From: Vibrio syngnathi
Lineage (GTDB): Bacteria; Pseudomonadota; Gammaproteobacteria; Enterobacterales; Vibrionaceae
Direction of reading: 5' to 3'
Assembly (NCBI RefSeq): GCF_002119525.1
Contig: NZ_CP017916.1
Coordinates: forward strand, 2,232,001-2,296,000
Length of the DNA stretch: 64,000 bases
Shown: piece by piece, positions 8,210 through 18,370 of the stretch
Numbering within the stretch: position 1 is the stretch's first letter
How the letters are laid out: the number at the start of each line of letters is the position of its first letter
Made by a program: the position numbers and the translations under genes
The notes under the pieces: generated by a model
What the model saw: the letters and a program-made list of their open reading frames with translations, nothing else
What the model was told of the DNA's origin: nothing
Database searches by the model: none

Positions 8210-11200
8210 TTAACCGTGACTGCTTCTTCCCACGTTATCGTGGCTTAGCTCTTTATTTAGAACCGCTTCCACATGACCCGGAGAGCGTGTTGAGCCAGAA
8301 ATCAGTCGGTACATCGCAGGGATTACGAACAGAGTAACCAAAGTTGCAAAGCCCATACCGAAGAAGATAACCGTACCCACTGCCACTCGGCTTTCATAGC
8401 CTGCGCCCGTTGAAGTAATTAATGGGATTGCACCGGCTAGTGTGGTAAACGCCGTCATCAAGATTGGACGTAAACGTCGAGCCGAAGCATCAATGATCGC
8501 CTTTTCAAACTCAATACCACGATCTCGAAGTTGGTTGGCAAACTCCACGATCAAGATGCCGTTTTTGGTCACCATACCGATCAACATGATCATACCGATC
8601 TGGCTGTAGACGTTGAGCCCTTGGCTCATCAACATCAAGCCTAAGAAGCCACCAAAGATACCCATAGGTACGGTGAACATCACCACCAGCGGGTTGATGA
8701 AGCTTTCAAACTGCGCCGCAAGTACCAAGTACGCGACCAACATCGCTAGCGCGAACACCACGAGAATACTCGATTGGTTCTCTTTGAAGTCTTTGGACTC
8801 GCCAGAGTAGCTCACTGAAATATCGCCTGGTAGCTTCTCGATCGCTTGTTCATCAAGGAAATCCAAAGCATCACCCAGCGTGTAACCTTCCATTAAGTTC
8901 GCTTTAATGGTGACCGATTTCTGCTTGTTGTAGTGCGATAAACGAATCGAGGATGCCACTTCTTCAATGTGCGTCAACGTATCGAGTGTAACCAGCTCAC
9001 CAGACTGAGTTCGCATGTAGATTTGGCTCAAGTCATTAGCATTATTAAAGCTGTTCTCATCACCACGCAGGTATACGTCATACTCTTCACCACGGTCAAC
9101 GAAAGTGGTTTCACTACGGCCGCCAAGCATGATTTCTAACGTGTCCGAAATATCCGATACGCTCACACCCAGCTCAGCTGCACGTTGCTTATCTACGGTT
9201 ACTAATAACTCTGGTGTTTTCTCAGAGTAATCGATGTCCGCGCCTTCCATCATTGGAGAGTCTTCAGCCGCTTGCTTTAACAGTTCGCCCCACTTCTGAA
9301 GCTCAGAGTAATCAGAGCCACCCAGTACGAATTGCACAGGCTCACTTGAACCACCTTTGAAGCCCGGCATGAACGGGAATACACGTACATCAGGAATACC
9401 ATTTAAAGATTTACGTACTTCGTTCAACGCTTCCTGAGCGGTTTCATCACGTTCATCCCAATCTTCCAGGATCATGATAACGAAGCCCGTTTGGTCGCCC
9501 GCATTGCCACCAAACGCTGGCGATTGAATACTGAATGACTTCAAGAAACCTTGACCAAGCAGCGGCATTAGGCGCTCTTCAACGATGTCCATATTGGCAG
9601 ACATACGGTTGTAACTGGTTGCATCAGCACCACGAACAAACGCAAAGATAACACCACGGTCTTCTTGAGGAGTCAGTTGCGAAGGCACTTGTTGCATCAA
9701 ACCATAGCTACCACCTATACACGCAATAATGATCACGGGAGCTGCCCAACGCCAATTTAGAGCACGGCGCAATACCGCTTTGTATCCAGCTTCTAGCTTG
9801 CCAAACACACGTTCTACAAATCGATTGAAGCGATTTGGTTTCACGTTCGCTTTCAGGATCTTACTACCCAGAACCGGCGTTAACGTTAATGCTACGACAG
9901 ACGAGAAAATCACTGACATAGCCAACAGTACCGAGAACTCCGTAAACAAAAGACCGACCATGCCATCCATGAACGAGATTGGCAGGAATACCATCACCAA
10001 TACAAGCGTTGTTGCGATTACCGCGAATCCTACTTCACGCGTCCCTTTATAAGCCGCAAGCAGTGGCGATTCACCACGTTCAATGTGGTGGAAGATGTTC
10101 TCAACCACTACGATAGCGTCATCAACCACCAGACCTATAGACAGAATCAGTGCCATCAAGGTGATTAGGTTAATAGAGAAACCAAAGTAGTAAGCCGCAA
10201 TAAACGACGAGATTAGCGACACAGGAACGGTTACCGCTGGAATCAGTGTTGCACGGGCTTGGCCAATGAAGACGTAAAGCACGAGGATAACCAACCCCCC
10301 CGTAATAAAGAGTGTGCTATAAACCTCTGAGATCGAGCGGTCGATAAAGACAGTGGAGTCATAGTCAACAGCCAAGCGAGTTCCGTCAGGCAAGAACTTT
10401 TGAATCGCCTCAACTTCTTTATGGACTAAGTCAGCCACCTCAAGTGGGTTAGCATCTGACTGAGGCACAATCCCCATACTAACGTTAACAACGCCGTCAC
10501 TCTTAAAGGTCGAGTTCTCGTTTTCTGCGCCAATGTACACATCCGCTACGTCTTTTAAGTAGATAGGTGTGTTATCAGAGGCTCGTTTTACCACTAGGTA
10601 TTCGAAATCTTCCGCTTCAGTGTACGAACGAGCGGTACGAACCGACATCACAATCGCATCGTTACGTACTTCACCACCTGGGCTTTCAATGTTCTCACTG
10701 TTTAACGCAGAAGTGATGTCTGAGGTAGTAACACCACGGCCAGCCATCTGAGCAGGTTTCAGCTTCACGTACATTACTTTGTACAAGCCACCTGAGATAT
10801 CCACTGAGCTCACGCCCGAGATCAAACTAAAGCGGTCAATCAACACACGTTCGGTGTAGTCGGTTAACTGCGTTCGGTCCATCTCTGTCGAACTTAAATT
10901 GATGTAAACCGACGCTTCACCACTACCGTTGTTCTTATAAACGATTGGATCATCAGCTTCATCGGGCAACGAACGCTGAGCACGCGCTACGGCATCACGA
11001 ACATCACTGACACCAGTATTGAGGTCGTAACCAAGCTCAAAGGTAATCGTGATACGCGACATACCGTTACGCGTTGTGGATTCGATCTCATCGATACCAC
11101 TGATGCCGGATAACTGGTCTTCAAGATTGGAGGTTATTTGACTTTCAATGATGGTGGCAGACGCACCCTCATAACGAGTACTGATCGATACCACCGGGCT

Positions 11201-11323
11201 TTCAATATCAGGCATCTCACGAACTGCAAGCTTATTGAAAGAGACAATACCAAACACAACCAAAAGCAGACTCAATACGACAGCCGCTACTGGTCTCTTT
11301 ACAGAAACATCAGATAACAACAT
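8210..11323 (-). CDS. RND efflux pump inner-membrane permease (HAE-1 type)
   Basis: 1037 residues, the usual size for an AcrB/MdtB-like proton-driven pump. It begins with the family start (LSDVSVKRPVAAVVLSLLLVVFG). The first periplasmic loop is followed by the TM4 proton-relay motif (SIGLVVDDAIVVVENI with the Asp pair), a second periplasmic loop and the C-terminal helix bundle (GMIMLIGMVTKNGILIVEFA). The start codon overlaps the stop of the adaptor gene by one base, so the two are translated together. No outer-membrane TolC-type gene lies nearby, so the pump probably uses a shared channel. The substrate range cannot be read from sequence. Confidence 0.95.
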   Translation of the reverse strand: MLLSDVSVKRPVAAVVLSLLLVVFGIVSFNKLAVREMPDIESPVVSISTRYEGASATIIESQITSNLEDQLSGISGIDEIESTTRNGMSRITITFELGYDLNTGVSDVRDAVARAQRSLPDEADDPIVYKNNGSGEASVYINLSSTEMDRTQLTDYTERVLIDRFSLISGVSSVDISGGLYKVMYVKLKPAQMAGRGVTTSDITSALNSENIESPGGEVRNDAIVMSVRTARSYTEAEDFEYLVVKRASDNTPIYLKDVADVYIGAENENSTFKSDGVVNVSMGIVPQSDANPLEVADLVHKEVEAIQKFLPDGTRLAVDYDSTVFIDRSISEVYSTLFITGGLVILVLYVFIGQARATLIPAVTVPVSLISSFIAAYYFGFSINLITLMALILSIGLVVDDAIVVVENIFHHIERGESPLLAAYKGTREVGFAVIATTLVLVMVFLPISFMDGMVGLLFTEFSVLLAMSVIFSSVVALTLTPVLGSKILKANVKPNRFNRFVERVFGKLEAGYKAVLRRALNWRWAAPVIIIACIGGSYGLMQQVPSQLTPQEDRGVIFAFVRGADATSYNRMSANMDIVEERLMPLLGQGFLKSFSIQSPAFGGNAGDQTGFVIMILEDWDERDETAQEALNEVRKSLNGIPDVRVFPFMPGFKGGSSEPVQFVLGGSDYSELQKWGELLKQAAEDSPMMEGADIDYSEKTPELLVTVDKQRAAELGVSVSDISDTLEIMLGGRSETTFVDRGEEYDVYLRGDENSFNNANDLSQIYMRTQSGELVTLDTLTHIEEVASSIRLSHYNKQKSVTIKANLMEGYTLGDALDFLDEQAIEKLPGDISVSYSGESKDFKENQSSILVVFALAMLVAYLVLAAQFESFINPLVVMFTVPMGIFGGFLGLMLMSQGLNVYSQIGMIMLIGMVTKNGILIVEFANQLRDRGIEFEKAIIDASARRLRPILMTAFTTLAGAIPLITSTGAGYESRVAVGTVIFFGMGFATLVTLFVIPAMYRLISGSTRSPGHVEAVLNKELSHDNVGRSSHG

Positions 11324-12399
11324 TAGTTAGCGCCTTCTTGTGCTGCTGTATTTTCATCTAGTTTAGCTGGGCGATTAACGGCAAGCTCTTGAACCAAGAC
11401 TCCGTCACGCATGTTCACGATACCTTGCACCACGATCTTCTGGCCAATCTCGATGCCCTTGTCGATCACAACTTCGTTATCGATTCGTGCACCCAAGAAC
11501 ACTTCGGTACGAGTCGCCTTGTTATCTTCGCCAATAACATAGACGAAACGCTTAGTACCAGAATACTCAAGCGCTTGAACTGGGATAATCGGCGCTTCTA
11601 CAGGAGGGAAATCCATATCAGCTGCCACTAGCATGCCCGGCTTTAGGTAATCATTATTGTTGTCAAAGTGGATTCGAACTCGAAGGTTCAAGGTTTCAGC
11701 ATTAATACGAGAATCAATACCTACCACTGTGCCAGTGAACTGAGTCTCGCCCCACGCACTGGTGCGAGCCGTCACTGTCATGCCTTTAGACAGCTTAGAA
11801 AGGTAACGCTCAGGAATTTGAAGATCTAACTGCATCACAGACAAATCATCTAAAGTCACAAGCTCAGTACCTGCTGTCACCATTTTTCCGCGGCTAAAGT
11901 CGATAAAACCGACCGTGCCAGAGAAAGGCGCGCTGATGTGTAAATCTTTAAGATTGGCATTGGCGGCAGCTAGGCGAGCATTGGCGATCTCTACATTAGT
12001 TTTCTGAGCGTCAATTTCAGTTTGCGTGATCGCGTTGCGTTTCACTAGTCGTTGGAATTCCGCTAGCTTACGTTGCTCGTCTTTTAGGTACGCTTGCGCT
12101 TCTGCAACTGCAGCTTTTGCTTTGTCGTCATCTAATTGAACCAACATCTGCCCTTTGGTGACATCTTGATTGGCTTTGATGTTGATAGAGTCAACTCTGC
12201 CCGCTACTTCAGAGGTAATGATCACAGATTGTTCTGCTTCTAACTTACCTACCAAAGAAAGAGATTGGCTAACTTGGTGAATATCAACTTGCTCAGTAAC
12301 AACAGTGACGGTGCTAGGGCCCATGCGTTTAGCTAGTGCGGCTGGAGACGCCATAAGAATAGACAAGCTAAGCAGGGTTAAAACAGATTTATGCTTCAT
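11323..12399 (-). CDS. RND efflux periplasmic adaptor (membrane fusion protein)
   Basis: 358 residues. A Sec signal peptide ends near SPAALAK. A lipoyl/barrel-sandwich half (VAGRVDSINIKANQDVTKGQ) is followed by an alpha-helical hairpin (about residues 95-160), the second lipoyl half (ISAPFSGTVGFIDFSRGKMV), a beta-barrel and a membrane-proximal domain. There is no lipobox, so it is probably held by its signal or by the pump. ATG 12399 is chosen over a TTG at 12414; neither has a strong ribosome site. The dispersed element at 12424-12598 ends 24 bp before this start. It forms an operon with the downstream pump. Confidence 0.93.
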   Translation of the reverse strand: MKHKSVLTLLSLSILMASPAALAKRMGPSTVTVVTEQVDIHQVSQSLSLVGKLEAEQSVIITSEVAGRVDSINIKANQDVTKGQMLVQLDDDKAKAAVAEAQAYLKDEQRKLAEFQRLVKRNAITQTEIDAQKTNVEIANARLAAANANLKDLHISAPFSGTVGFIDFSRGKMVTAGTELVTLDDLSVMQLDLQIPERYLSKLSKGMTVTARTSAWGETQFTGTVVGIDSRINAETLNLRVRIHFDNNNDYLKPGMLVAADMDFPPVEAPIIPVQALEYSGTKRFVYVIGEDNKATRTEVFLGARIDNEVVIDKGIEIGQKIVVQGIVNMRDGVLVQELAVNRPAKLDENTAAQEGAN

Positions 12400-12423
12400 A
12401 ATAATGGTCTGCAAGTAAGGTTT

Positions 12424-12598
12424 ATACCAATCACAGTAGGTAAGTGGTCAGAAATAGCTTAGGGAAAAAGCTTGAGAACAAGGCGGCTCTTTTCAACAGA
12501 TAGTTTCGATAAGTAGTTATTCTACAATCAAAATTGTTGACGCTGTTCTCGAGTATTTTAACAAGCTAGAATGACAAGTTACTTACTACGATTGGTAT
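12424..12598 (+). repeat. Dispersed MITE-like element, copy 2 (175 bp)
   Basis: Same termini as copies 1 and 3 (ATACCAATCACAGTAGGTAAG at the left, TTACTTACTACGATTGGTAT at the right) and the shared core GGGAAAAAGCTTGAGAACAAG. It is about 12-15 bp longer than the other copies in the left arm of the central hairpin; here the arms are TCAACA and TGTTGA instead of AGAATTTTT-type arms. It lies directly upstream of the efflux adaptor gene, which reads away to the left. Confidence 0.85.
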
Positions 12599-12860
12599 TA
12601 TTATCTATAAATGAAATTAACCGTATTCTATCAACTGATGAATGCTGTAACGTCAAGAAGTGTAAATCTAGATTAAATTCCATTTACGTTTCTTGGCGAA
12701 TTGCACAAACCAAACACAATGTAGAAAGCGAGTTACCTCAAGGTGTTACCTATCACTACGTAAACCTTAGTACAGATGTTCACTTCACGAGCAATATGCG
12801 TACTTTTCGCCATCTTTGCCCAAAAAGGCAGCATTTAACACAAAACCATAAGAAAAACCC
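12599..12860. other. Spacer between the dispersed element and the tRNA promoter
   Basis: I see no convincing gene. An open frame at 12571-12873 starts inside the repeat, has no ribosome site and gives a protein with no recognisable features. Confidence 0.5.
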
Positions 12861-12888
12861 TTTACAGGTTTAACGTGTTTGCTATGAT
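12861..12888 (+). promoter_or_regulatory. Promoter of the tRNA-Tyr array
   Basis: TTTACA (12861-12866), a 16-bp spacer, then TATGAT (12883-12888). A GC-rich discriminator (GCGCTCCGC) follows, typical of stable-RNA promoters under stringent control. The first tRNA begins about 76 bp downstream of the -10 box. Confidence 0.78.
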
Positions 12889-12964
12889 GCGCTCCGCACT
12901 TGAGAGATGCGTTGGGAAAAACATCTCTTTAGCCTATCCATTATGAGTTAGGAAAAAACACCCT

Positions 12965-13049
<85 letters not shown>

Positions 13050-13151
13050 TATTCTTCTTACCTCTTTCGAGAGTTAAGAGAACAACCTAGTTGATGGGCT
13101 TATGGGAAAACATCAATTTAGGCTTACTTTGTGAAAAGTAAGACACACCCT

Positions 13152-13236
<85 letters not shown>

Positions 13237-13338
13237 TATTCTTCTTACCTCTTTCGAGAGTTAAGAGAACAACCTAGTTGATGGGCTTATGGGAAAACAT
13301 CAATTTAGGCTTACTTTGTGAAAAGTAAGACACACCCT

Positions 13339-13423
<85 letters not shown>

Positions 13424-13525
13424 TATTCTTCTTACCTCTTTCGAGAGTTAAGAGAACAACCTAGTTGATGGGCTTATGGGAAAACATCAATTTAGGCTTA
13501 CTTTGTGAAAAGTAAGACACACCCT

Positions 13526-13610
<85 letters not shown>

Positions 13611-13712
13611 TATTCTTCTTACCTCTTTTAAGAGTTAAGAGAACAACCTAGTTGATGGGCTTATGGGAAAACATCAATTTAGGCTTACTTTGTGAAGAGT
13701 AAGACACACCCT

Positions 13713-13797
<85 letters not shown>

Positions 13798-13899
13798 TAT
13801 TCTTCTTACCTCTTTCGAGAGTTAAGAGAACAACCTGATTGATGGGCTTATGGGAAAACATCAATTTAGGCTTACTTTGTGAAAAGTAAGACACACCCT

Positions 13900-13984
<85 letters not shown>

Positions 13985-14086
13985 TATTCTTCTTACCTCT
14001 TTCGAGAGTTAAGAGAACAACCTAGTTGATGGGCTTATGGGAAAACATCAATTTAGGCTTACTTTGTGAAAAGTAAGACACACCCT

Positions 14087-14171
<85 letters not shown>

Positions 14172-14195
14172 TATTCTCCTTAATTGGAAAATCGA

Positions 14196-14226
14196 AAAGC
14201 CAACTCATTGAGTTGGCTTTTTTCGT
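14196..14226 (+). terminator. Rho-independent terminator of the tRNA-Tyr array
   Basis: AGCCAACT-CATTG-AGTTGGCT followed by TTTTTTCGTTT. Confidence 0.92.
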
Positions 14227-14536
14227 TTCTGAGCTTTGTATCCTTCTAAACGTGTCTTTCTAAACACGGTCCTCAACTTACACCAACCCAATACTGCAAA
14301 AAAGACTAAGCGAACTAGCCTATTCAAACATCAGTGATCCCACACTTCAACATGACGCTCACAAACCAGATAAGCAACGCAGCCTAAGCAATTGGTCGAT
14401 ACATGTTCTTTGTCGGTTCACCACGTGTTAGTCATATTGGCATTGTCCCGTGAGTCTAAAACTCTTCTCCCCTCCCCAAAAAAAGCTCAAAGCCAATTTC
14501 CCTGCTGCGACTTACAGATACCTATCATTAGACACA
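14227..14536. other. Gene-free spacer after the tRNA array
   Basis: About 310 bp with no convincing reading frame. The only structure seen is a short CGTGT/ACACG inverted repeat near 14250-14270. Confidence 0.5.
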
Positions 14537-14571
14537 AAAAATCCCCTGCTGATTTCTCAGCAGGGGATTTA
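14537..14571 (-). terminator. Rho-independent terminator of the Tim44-like gene
   Basis: AAATCCCCTGCTGA ... TCAGCAGGGGATTT hairpin. On the minus strand it continues into TTTTTTGTGTC, about 60 bp past the Tim44-like stop codon. Confidence 0.9.
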
Positions 14572-14630
14572 AATTATTTGCCGTTATTCCGAATAACTAC
14601 ATCATATTGATGTTTAGTTAAATCGTGGAA

Positions 14631-15554
14631 TTAACCTTGAATACCAACAATTAACCAAGGTGCATTTTGAGTCGTTAGGTCACGCTCTAAGTGCCAGATA
14701 TCAGTGATATCTTCTTCAATGCCGTCTGCGGTGTCACGGTAGCGACCGCTAAACTGAAGGCTTAGCTGTGCTTTACTACCATCGTGGTCTGCGCGAACGA
14801 TTTCAGCATCAACGTACATTACGTCTGTGTGCTGATCACCGTCTAGCTTGTTACGCTCAGCTTTAAGGTCTTCAAATAGGCTTGGAGATACGTATTCTTC
14901 AATCGTGTTTAGCTCGTTGTGATTCCATGCACCTTGCAGTGTACGGTAGTGCTCACGAGAACCGTTGATGAATGCCGCTTGATCAAAACCTGGTGGGTAG
15001 TTATGTGGAACATCGCTTTGTGCACCAAAACCGAAACCACCAGCGCTATTTTGCGAATGAGGTTGTGATTGAGGCTGTGCTTGCTCGAAGTTATGAACAT
15101 TTGGTTGTTGCTTAGGTTGTTCAAACTTGTTCTGACCCATGCCGCCGAATGCTGGCTGTTGGCCACGTGCATTCTGCTGATTCATTGAGCCCTGCTTCGC
15201 ACCCAGCATTCCGCGTAGGAATTTAAACGCTAGGAAAGCAATCAGACCCATGATCAGAATATCCATGAACTGGATACCTTCAAATGCGCCACCAAAGAAT
15301 GCAGCTAAAAGACCACCAGCAAGTAAACCACCTAGCAGACCGCCCATAAGGCCTTTCTTGCTAGAGTTAGCTGCTGCTGTTTTCTTGCCCGTTTGATCTT
15401 GTCGGATCGAATTTGTGTTTTGTTGTTTTGGTGCTGGAGCCGTTTTAAAGCTTTTGCCAAATGACTTACCACCACCAAACTTTTTCGCTTCCGCGATTGG
15501 CGTCACCGCGACTGTTACCAACAGGATCGCGACTAGTGAGAAAAATCGTTTCAT
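14631..15554 (-). CDS. Tim44-like domain membrane protein
   Basis: 307 residues. A Sec signal or anchor (1-23) is followed by a basic, Gly/Lys/Ser-rich segment and a Gly/Leu-rich double hydrophobic region (about 68-118: GLMGGLLGGLLAGGLLAAFF, then ILIMGLIAFLAFKFLRGM). Next comes a Gln/Asn-rich linker (120-180). The C-terminal Tim44-like domain (about 190-307) has FINGSREHYRTLQGAWN, IEEYVSPSLFEDLKAE and IWHLERD. Bacterial Tim44-like proteins are membrane linked; their role is not settled. AGGAT precedes the ATG. Single gene with its own terminator. Confidence 0.85.
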   Translation of the reverse strand: MKRFFSLVAILLVTVAVTPIAEAKKFGGGKSFGKSFKTAPAPKQQNTNSIRQDQTGKKTAAANSSKKGLMGGLLGGLLAGGLLAAFFGGAFEGIQFMDILIMGLIAFLAFKFLRGMLGAKQGSMNQQNARGQQPAFGGMGQNKFEQPKQQPNVHNFEQAQPQSQPHSQNSAGGFGFGAQSDVPHNYPPGFDQAAFINGSREHYRTLQGAWNHNELNTIEEYVSPSLFEDLKAERNKLDGDQHTDVMYVDAEIVRADHDGSKAQLSLQFSGRYRDTADGIEEDITDIWHLERDLTTQNAPWLIVGIQG

Positions 15555-15690
15555 TATTATCCTTTATAGGTTTTTTTATCTTTCGACACCTTAATCATAC
15601 TCGTTAACAAAGAACAATGAAATATTCACGACGTTTACACATGTATCATAATATTGCGGCTATTAATTGATTACTAAACTAGTGAAGGGA

Positions 15691-15734
15691 TTGACGGCAC
15701 TCTGGGGCAGCATTAAAATATTGAACGATGTTCA
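15691..15734 (+). promoter_or_regulatory. Promoter and probable operator of the TetR-family gene
   Basis: TTGACG (15691-15696), a 17-bp spacer and TAAAAT (15714-15719) form a near-consensus sigma-70 promoter. The 13-bp palindrome TGAAC-GAT-GTTCA (15722-15734) follows at the expected transcription start. A palindrome there, 17 bp before a TetR-type start codon, suggests self-repression. Confidence 0.7.
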
Positions 15735-15751
15735 TTTAATAGAAAGTACTC

Positions 15752-16342
15752 ATGGCAAGACGAAACGATCATACTCGCGAACAATTAGTGCAATTAACCT
15801 TAAAGACGGTAACCGACTTCTTAGAAGAGCACTCTTATCACGAGCTAAGTCTACGTAAAATTGCCAATATGATTGGTTATGTCCCTAGCACCTTGGTGAA
15901 TGTATTTGGTAACTACAACCTACTCCTTTTACACGTTGTTGCTCAAACATTAGATGAACTGTCGTCCCAATCTGCTTCTGCGGTTGAACAATCGAGCAAC
16001 CCTCAACAGGCTCTTTTCAATCTTGCATACTGCTATCACGATTTTGCACAAAAACACCCTCACCGTTGGCAGCTTATCTTTGAGCACAACATGAATGGTG
16101 AAAACCTTCCTGAATGGCAATCGAACCGTATTGATAGAATGACAGGTATGTTAGAGCAATTGCTGGTAGCTATTGCGCCTGAACACACAGAAAGCGAAGT
16201 CATTAAAGCCAGCCGTGTATTATGGTCTGGAGTACATGGAATTACTCTACTTAGCGTTGATGATAAATTTTTCGCCTCTGAACCTATCGATGGTAAAGAG
16301 TTGATCAATAACCTAATCTCAAACTACTTAACCAACTGGTAA
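15752..16342 (+). CDS. TetR-family transcriptional regulator
   Basis: 196 residues. N-terminal helix-turn-helix of the TetR type (about 27-50: HELSLRKIANMIGYVPSTLV, then FGNYNLLLLHVV) and an all-helical C-terminal ligand/dimer domain with HPHRWQLIFEHNMNG and LWSGVHGITLLS. It lies 17 bp upstream of the transporter-acyltransferase gene on the same strand, so the two are probably one operon under the promoter at 15691. The ligand may be a lipid or fatty-acid derivative given the acyltransferase partner; that is inference. Confidence 0.9.
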   Translation: MARRNDHTREQLVQLTLKTVTDFLEEHSYHELSLRKIANMIGYVPSTLVNVFGNYNLLLLHVVAQTLDELSSQSASAVEQSSNPQQALFNLAYCYHDFAQKHPHRWQLIFEHNMNGENLPEWQSNRIDRMTGMLEQLLVAIAPEHTESEVIKASRVLWSGVHGITLLSVDDKFFASEPIDGKELINNLISNYLTNW

Positions 16343-16359
16343 TCATCCAAGGAAAGACA

Positions 16360-18234
16360 ATGAACAACAGCAGCCAATCTTCGCTGTTAACGCAAAAAAG
16401 GTTCCTACCCTACTTTATTACTCAATTTCTAGGCGCCTTTAATGACAACATATTCAAAAATGTTCTGTTACTGTTTGTTGCTTTCGCGAGCGTAGATACG
16501 CTGCCTATTTCCAGCAACCTATTCATTAATTTGGCCGCTGGTCTTTTCATTCTGCCCTTCTTCCTATTTTCTGCTTTGGCTGGTGTACTGGCTGACAAAT
16601 ACGAAAAATCTTGGTTTATACGTAAAGTTAAGCTCCTTGAAGTAGCGATCATGTCACTGGGTGCGATCGGGTTTATCTACGAAAGCTACGGGATACTACT
16701 CCTACTTCTGTTCCTAATGGGAACGCAAAGTGCCTTCTTTGGCCCGGTGAAATACGCACTGCTTCCACAACAGTTAGAAACAAAAGAACTGGTATCCGGC
16801 AACGCTTTAGTCGAAACCGGCACATTCTTAGCCATCCTTATTGGTACTTTAGGCGCCGGTATTATTGCATCTGAAGAAAGCGCGAAGCTCATTGCTGCGG
16901 TATGTATTGTTTCTTTCGCCGTGCTTGGCTATGTATCAAGCTGCTTTATTCCACAAGCGCCGAGTAACGCACCAGATCTGAAAGTGAAGTGGCAGCCAGT
17001 AAAGCTAACCCGCGCGACACTGGCGATTGCAAAAAAAGATCGCCCAACGTTTCAAGCTCTGATGTCTATCAGCTGGTTCTGGTTCCTTGGCGCTGCTTAT
17101 CTAACTCAGTTTCCAAACTTCACAAAGCTCCACTTGAACGGTACTGAAAGCTCGGTTGCCTTTTTGTTAGCTCTTTTCTCGGTCGGTATTGCGATAGGTT
17201 CTTTGGCTTGCGATAAGTTGTCAAATCACAGAATTGAAATCGGCATCGTACCAATGGGTAGCCTAGGTATGTCGATTTTTGGGCTATTGATGGCGATATC
17301 CATTCCTGAGTCCTTGCCTGAATTTACCTCTTTCCATCAATTCATGACGTATTCAGAGCTGTGGCCGCTGTTTACTTATCTTCTGCTATTAGGTATCTCT
17401 GGCGGTATCTTCATTGTTCCTCTGTATTCTCTGATGCAGTTTCGAGCGAAACCAGATGAACGCGCTCAAGTGATTGCCGGGCTCAACATTTACAATTCAC
17501 TATTCATGGTGGGAAGCGCCGTTTTGGGTATTGTTTGCCTGAGTGTTCTCGATCTTTCTATTCCACAGCTGTTTGTGTTGCTCGCGATAGGGAATACTTT
17601 GGTTATGCTGTACCTGTTTTATCAGGTGCCTATCTACGCTTTCCGTTTCTTTACATGGGTGGTCACTCACACCATGTACCGAGTTAAGCACAAGAACTTA
17701 CACCATCTTCCAGAGAATGGCGGCGCACTGATTGTTTGCAACCATGTGAGTTATATGGATGCACTGCTTCTGAGTGCGGTTTGCCCTCGCTTGATTCGGT
17801 TTGTGATGGAAGAGGATTACGCCAAACTGCCTCCACTACGTCGATTCTTAAAAAGAGCAGGGGTTATTCCAATCTCCGCAACCAACCGAAACTCGATTAG
17901 AAACGCTTTCAAAGAAGTTGAACGAGCCCTAGATGAAGGGCACATCGTCTGTATTTTCCCTGAAGGCAAGCTAACCGCTGATGGCGAAGTAGCCGAATTC
18001 ATGCGTGGCATGGAGCTGATTATTAAACGTTCTCCTGTGCCTGTCATTCCAATGGCACTTAAAGGGTTATGGGGCAGCTACTTCAGTCGTTATAAAGGTC
18101 AAGCTTTCAAGGGGCTACCGACCCGCTTCCGGGCCAAGTTAGAGATAGAAGCTGGCGAACCAATACTTGCGAAAGAAGCTTCATGCAACACTCTTCGACA
18201 GTCAGTCTCTGATCTTCGCGGATCGCTACGCTAG
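16360..18234 (+). CDS. Fused MFS lysophospholipid-type transporter and PlsC acyltransferase
   Basis: 624 residues. The N-terminal two thirds (about 10-425) is a 12-helix MFS transporter resembling LplT (QFLGAFNDNIFKN, GTQSAFFGPVKYALLPQ). The C-terminal third (about 430-624) is a glycerophosphate acyltransferase-type domain with NHVSYMD (H462, D467) and FPEGK (533-537). In E. coli LplT flips lysophospholipids inward and Aas re-acylates them; here transport and acylation are on one chain but Aas's acyl-ACP synthetase part is missing. It probably remodels membrane lipids at the inner membrane. AAGGAAAG precedes the ATG. It follows the TetR gene. Confidence 0.9.
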   Translation: MNNSSQSSLLTQKRFLPYFITQFLGAFNDNIFKNVLLLFVAFASVDTLPISSNLFINLAAGLFILPFFLFSALAGVLADKYEKSWFIRKVKLLEVAIMSLGAIGFIYESYGILLLLLFLMGTQSAFFGPVKYALLPQQLETKELVSGNALVETGTFLAILIGTLGAGIIASEESAKLIAAVCIVSFAVLGYVSSCFIPQAPSNAPDLKVKWQPVKLTRATLAIAKKDRPTFQALMSISWFWFLGAAYLTQFPNFTKLHLNGTESSVAFLLALFSVGIAIGSLACDKLSNHRIEIGIVPMGSLGMSIFGLLMAISIPESLPEFTSFHQFMTYSELWPLFTYLLLLGISGGIFIVPLYSLMQFRAKPDERAQVIAGLNIYNSLFMVGSAVLGIVCLSVLDLSIPQLFVLLAIGNTLVMLYLFYQVPIYAFRFFTWVVTHTMYRVKHKNLHHLPENGGALIVCNHVSYMDALLLSAVCPRLIRFVMEEDYAKLPPLRRFLKRAGVIPISATNRNSIRNAFKEVERALDEGHIVCIFPEGKLTADGEVAEFMRGMELIIKRSPVPVIPMALKGLWGSYFSRYKGQAFKGLPTRFRAKLEIEAGEPILAKEASCNTLRQSVSDLRGSLR

Positions 18235-18256
18235 GCAACCCTTTATTCATATCAAC

Positions 18257-18291
18257 TGAACAAACGTTTAGTTTTACTTAACGTTTGTTCA
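18257..18291. promoter_or_regulatory. Perfect 12-bp inverted repeat between the acyltransferase fusion and yeiH
   Basis: TGAACAAACGTT, an 11-bp AT-rich gap, then AACGTTTGTTCA. No T-tract follows, so a standard terminator is less likely than a protein-binding site upstream of the YeiH-type gene. The outer TGAAC/GTTCA half-sites match those of the operator at 15722-15734. Confidence 0.55.
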
Positions 18292-18370
18292 ATTCATTTA
18301 GACTTACTTACCACTTAGTTAAACGTATAGTGGCCCCATTACAATAACGTCAAACAAGACTCTAAAAACA

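Noticed and set aside
12571..12873. 100-codon plus-strand frame upstream of the tRNA array
   Set aside because: Begins inside the dispersed element, lacks a ribosome site and has no protein-like features.
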